Below, piece after piece: positions 5,101-7,044 of a stretch of DNA of 7,044 nucleotides. Numbering within the stretch: the first letter of the stretch is position 1; each line of letters begins with the position of its first letter. Both the position numbers and the translations under genes were made by a program. The DNA is from JACQNR01 sp049515175 (lineage in GTDB: Bacteria > Acidobacteriota > Terriglobia > UBA7540), in contig JBEKUI010000241.1 in assembly GCA_049515175.1 (NCBI GenBank), positions 1 to 7,044 of the forward strand, read 5' to 3'. The notes beneath the pieces are model-generated. The model saw nothing but the letters and a program-made list of their open reading frames with translations, was not told where the DNA came from and searched no databases.

Positions 5101-5130
5101 TTGACTACCATTAACCCTTTGGGTTAATAT
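5101..5130 (+). promoter_or_regulatory. Promoter and operator of the higBA-type operon
   Basis: TTGACT (5101-5106) and TAATAT (5125-5130) are separated by 18 bases. A perfect inverted repeat fills the space and covers part of the -10: ATTAACCC (5110-5117), TTT, GGGTTAAT (5121-5128). A repressor bound here would block RNA polymerase directly. This is the usual arrangement for type II toxin-antitoxin operons, where the HTH antitoxin represses its own promoter. Transcription should start near 5137, leaving only about a dozen bases before the toxin start. Confidence 0.75.
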
Positions 5131-5148
5131 TCTTATTGACGGTGAAAT

Positions 5149-5484
5149 GTGGACATCAAGTTCGAGAACACAAACCTCGCTGATGACTGCAATGATTTCA
5201 AACGTCTCGTTCGGAAGCACAATGTGCAACGCGCAAAGCTTGTGCGGCGACGCCTTGACGATCTTCGTGCGGCTCCGAATCTTGATGCAATGCGCAACCT
5301 GCCGGGCCGATGTCACGAGTTGAAAGGCGATAGAGACGGGCAGATCTCGCTGGACCTGGACGGGCCATATCGGCTCATATTTTTCCCGGACCACGATCCG
5401 CTCCCTGCAAAAGTCGATGGGGGGCTGGAATGGTCTCTAGTCACGGCCATTGTGGTAGTTGAGGTGGTGGATACACATGAGTGA
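5149..5484 (+). CDS. higB: HigB-like toxin (RelE/ParE superfamily, 'plasmid maintenance killer')
   Basis: This is a 111-residue protein starting at GTG (5149); the overlapping ATG at 5147 is in another frame. GGTGA (5141-5145) is a modest ribosome binding site. Family signatures are strong: RRRLDDLRAAPNLDAMRNLPGR, then CHELKGDRDGQISLDLDGPY and RLIFFPDH, and the C-terminal VTAIVVVEVVDTHE. Together they match the killer-protein subgroup of HigB. Such toxins are ribosome-dependent mRNA endonucleases in the characterised members; the conserved His near the C-terminus (H110 of VDTHE) and basic residues fit that role. The toxin gene comes first and its stop overlaps the antitoxin start by eight bases (5477-5484), which suggests translational coupling. 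It looks complete. Confidence 0.88.
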   Translation: MDIKFENTNLADDCNDFKRLVRKHNVQRAKLVRRRLDDLRAAPNLDAMRNLPGRCHELKGDRDGQISLDLDGPYRLIFFPDHDPLPAKVDGGLEWSLVTAIVVVEVVDTHE

Positions 5485-6574
5485 AACGATTCGAAGGGAT
5501 TATGCTCCTGATTTCGTATCGGCACCAGGAGAGACGCTGGAGGAAGTCCTAGAGATGCACGGCATGTCCCAAGCACAGCTCGCTGAACGAACAGGCAGGC
5601 CGAAGAAGACGATCAATGAGATTGTCAAAGGCAAGGCTGGGATTACACCGGAAACGGCTCTGCAGTTTGAACTGGTCCTGGGCACCCCTGCTGCGTTTTG
5701 GACAAGCAGGGAGCAGCAGTACCGCGATGCCCTGGCAAGGTCGAAGGAGATCGAGTCGTTGGGAACACAAGCCTCATGGCTGGAACGGATTCCGCACCGT
5801 GCGATGGTGAAAATGGGCTGGCTGCGGGAAGAGCATCAAAAGGCTAAACAGCTCGAACAAGTGCTGAGATTTTTTGGCGTCGCGTCACCTGAGCGCTGGA
5901 ACCAGTTATGGCAGGGCCAGCAAGCTGCATTTCGCCGATCGCCCACGTTCGAGAGTGACCCCGGTGCCGTTGCCGCATGGCTACGGAAAGGCGAAATTGA
6001 GGCGCAGAAGATTCAGTGCGCTGAGTATAACTCGGCTCGTTTCAAAGAAGCTCTCCGCTACGTGCGCAAACTTACTCGAGAGTTGCCTCCAGATTTTGCA
6101 TCCCTTGTAGTTAGAGAGTGTAGCGCCGCTGGCGTGCGGGTGGTATTTGTGCCGGAGCTACCCGGAACGCGAGCCTGGGGTGCCACCCGATGGCTCAGTG
6201 CCACGAGCGCCCTAATCCAGTTGAGCCTGCGGTACAAAACCGATGACCATTTGTGGTTCACGTTCTTTCACGAAGCTGGGCACACTCTCCTGCATGGAAA
6301 GCGAGAGTACTTTTTGGAGGGCGAAGACCAGGAAAGAAACACGAAGGAGTCAGAGGCAGATTCATTTGCACTTGAATGGCTCATTCCACAAAAGGAATAC
6401 ACGGTTTTTAGACGTCTTGGTGCTCGCAGTTGTGGGGCAATCAGACGGTTCGCATATCAACTAGGGATAGCGCCGGGGATAGTCGTGGGCAGGCTGCAGC
6501 ACGACGGTGCACTTGCCCGGAACCAATGCAATGACTTGAAGAAAAAAATTGGTTGGACAGACACCATTGAATAG
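5477..6574 (+). CDS. higA: HigA-type antitoxin fused to ImmA/IrrE metallopeptidase domain
   Basis: This is a 365-residue protein. The ATG at 5477 is chosen because GAGGTGGTGG (5461-5470) lies six bases upstream; an earlier in-frame ATG at 5459 lacks a site. Residues about 15-75 are an XRE/HigA helix-turn-helix (GETLEEVLEMHGMSQAQLAE, RTGRPKKTINEIVKGKAGIT, PETALQFELVLGTPAAFW). The C-terminal half is an ImmA/IrrE (COG2856) zinc peptidase domain with HEAGH at 265-269 (FFHEAGHTLLHG). A probable third ligand, Glu293, lies in SEADSFALEWLIP. Known single-protein ImmA enzymes cleave a partner repressor; in this fused form the peptidase could act on the antitoxin itself or on another repressor, which is inference. 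The HTH probably binds the palindrome at 5110-5128. The gene is full length and intact and is followed by a third gene after 12 bases. Confidence 0.88.
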   Translation: MSETIRRDYAPDFVSAPGETLEEVLEMHGMSQAQLAERTGRPKKTINEIVKGKAGITPETALQFELVLGTPAAFWTSREQQYRDALARSKEIESLGTQASWLERIPHRAMVKMGWLREEHQKAKQLEQVLRFFGVASPERWNQLWQGQQAAFRRSPTFESDPGAVAAWLRKGEIEAQKIQCAEYNSARFKEALRYVRKLTRELPPDFASLVVRECSAAGVRVVFVPELPGTRAWGATRWLSATSALIQLSLRYKTDDHLWFTFFHEAGHTLLHGKREYFLEGEDQERNTKESEADSFALEWLIPQKEYTVFRRLGARSCGAIRRFAYQLGIAPGIVVGRLQHDGALARNQCNDLKKKIGWTDTIE

Positions 6575-6586
6575 GAGGGAAACGAC

Positions 6587-6949
6587 ATGGGGTTCAATCA
6601 CACGCACTATGTGCCTATCCTGAAAGGACGTGCAGGCGAATACGGGGCACTCCAGGTTATGACAGCCGAAGTCAAAGCAGCGCTGACCCCTTTGATTGAA
6701 ATCCCCCCCGTTCCTTGGGACTTTGACGATGATCAACCAGCGAAGACCATTGATGAACATCTCCAGAAGGTGAACCGCAAGATCTCCCAGTCATGGGGAG
6801 CGGAACGACCGCTGTTTGTAGATCTGTTATGGATTCCATCTGACGAAAGAATGGCTGGTGGAGAGCACCCCCTAACTTATGTTTTAAGAACGGCCCGTCA
6901 GAATGATCTGCAACCCATCCCGGTAAGGAGCCTCCGCAAATTAAGTTGA
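6587..6949 (+). pseudogene. Beta-family (sce7725-like) protein, truncated
   Basis: The frame starts at ATG 6587. GGAGGG (6574-6579) overlaps the antitoxin stop and gives seven bases of spacing, so this is the third gene of the toxin-antitoxin operon. The sequence NHTHYVPILKGRAGEYGAL, then LTPLIEIPPVPWDFDDDQPA, KTIDEHLQKV and HPLTYVLRT matches the N-terminal third of 'beta family' proteins (T4 beta-protein-like, usually about 320-370 residues, function unknown). Members are often found beside ImmA/IrrE-type antitoxins or in mobile regions. Resemblance ends at LQPIPV (about 6922), where a TGL-type continuation is expected; instead RSLRKLS and a stop at 6949 follow. I could not find the missing part in the other two frames, so a rearrangement or assembly join is more likely than a simple frameshift. 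The 120-residue product is probably not functional. Confidence 0.7.
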
Positions 6950-6980
6950 ACAAGTTGCGCGAGTACGATATAGTACAGGG

Positions 6981-7044
6981 ATGGCCCCCGCGGAAGGGTT
7001 TCAAGATCGGCTGTTGACGCTGCTGCCCCACCTCAACGAACGGC
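6981..7044 (+). CDS. Start or fragment of an unidentified gene running off the window
   Basis: The frame is open from 6945 to the window end, with an ATG at 6981 giving MAPAEGFQDRLLTLLPHLNE. The phrase GFxxRLLxLLPxL resembles the N-terminal segment of cyanophycin synthetase-like proteins (GFxERLLxLLPGLxEHRCS), but the diagnostic HCS and PGGF parts would lie beyond the edge. There is no good ribosome binding site (AGGG abuts the ATG). It may be an internal piece of a gene joined to the truncated beta gene. The assignment is weak. Confidence 0.3.
   Translation, partial: MAPAEGFQDRLLTLLPHLNER

Noticed and set aside
4963..5394. 143-codon minus-strand frame
   Set aside because: Most of it is antisense to higB. 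The tail before 5085 (AAEFQINSALQEERAAGPRL) looks protein-like, but I recognise no family and it has no start of its own.
6672..7031. 119-codon minus-strand frame at the right end
   Set aside because: Antisense to the conserved beta-family coding sequence over most of its length.
1..7044. CRISPR arrays, rRNA genes, insertion-sequence transposases
   Set aside because: I saw no regularly spaced direct repeats of CRISPR size, no rRNA-like sequence and no transposase motif in any frame.

Overview
The window looks like a stretch of a moderately GC-rich bacterial chromosome, most likely from Acidobacteriota or a close relative, and probably a metagenome-type contig. The hints are the style of the DksA/TraR zinc-finger protein and the seven-iron ferredoxin, and the low-complexity GATCACCCGAT / TTCATCGTTCATC spacers. 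This assignment is an impression from sequence style, not a measurement.

Left part (1-2500): an accessory, defence-type region in decay. A plus-strand gene cut by the window edge encodes the C-terminal part of a protein resembling the DUF91/NucS-like nuclease group. Facing it on the minus strand are the two ends of one former DNA methyltransferase-restriction endonuclease fusion gene. The N-terminal methylase start (with DPPF) is at 2500-2150 and the C-terminal Mrr-like nuclease end is at about 1085-603. The middle of the gene is missing. In its place is about 1.06 kb carrying two unrecognised small membrane-associated genes on the same strand (1620-2063 and 1149-1523). The nuclease end also has an in-frame amber codon. 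A REP-like double hairpin sits directly before the methylase start.

Centre (2600-4550): ordinary chromosomal genes. These are a LutC-type LUD-domain protein (minus strand), a divergent DksA/TraR-family zinc-finger regulator (plus), and a seven-iron ferredoxin with its own promoter and a strong ribosome binding site (plus). The spacer between the last two contains a strong bulged hairpin with an 11-base match to the T-box core.

Right part (4550-7044): about 600 bp without a convincing gene holds low-complexity repeats, a TetR-operator-like palindrome, hairpins and a possible minus-strand promoter. It is followed by an accessory operon: a HigB-type toxin, a HigA-type antitoxin fused to an ImmA/IrrE metallopeptidase domain (start overlapping the toxin stop), and a beta-family (sce7725-like) protein. 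The operon has a textbook promoter whose spacer holds a perfect 8+8 palindrome, the probable autoregulatory operator. The beta gene loses family resemblance at about 6922 and stops at 6949. Another open frame, possibly part of an unrelated gene, begins there and runs off the window. Both flanks therefore look like recombination-prone defence or toxin-antitoxin islands around a stable core.
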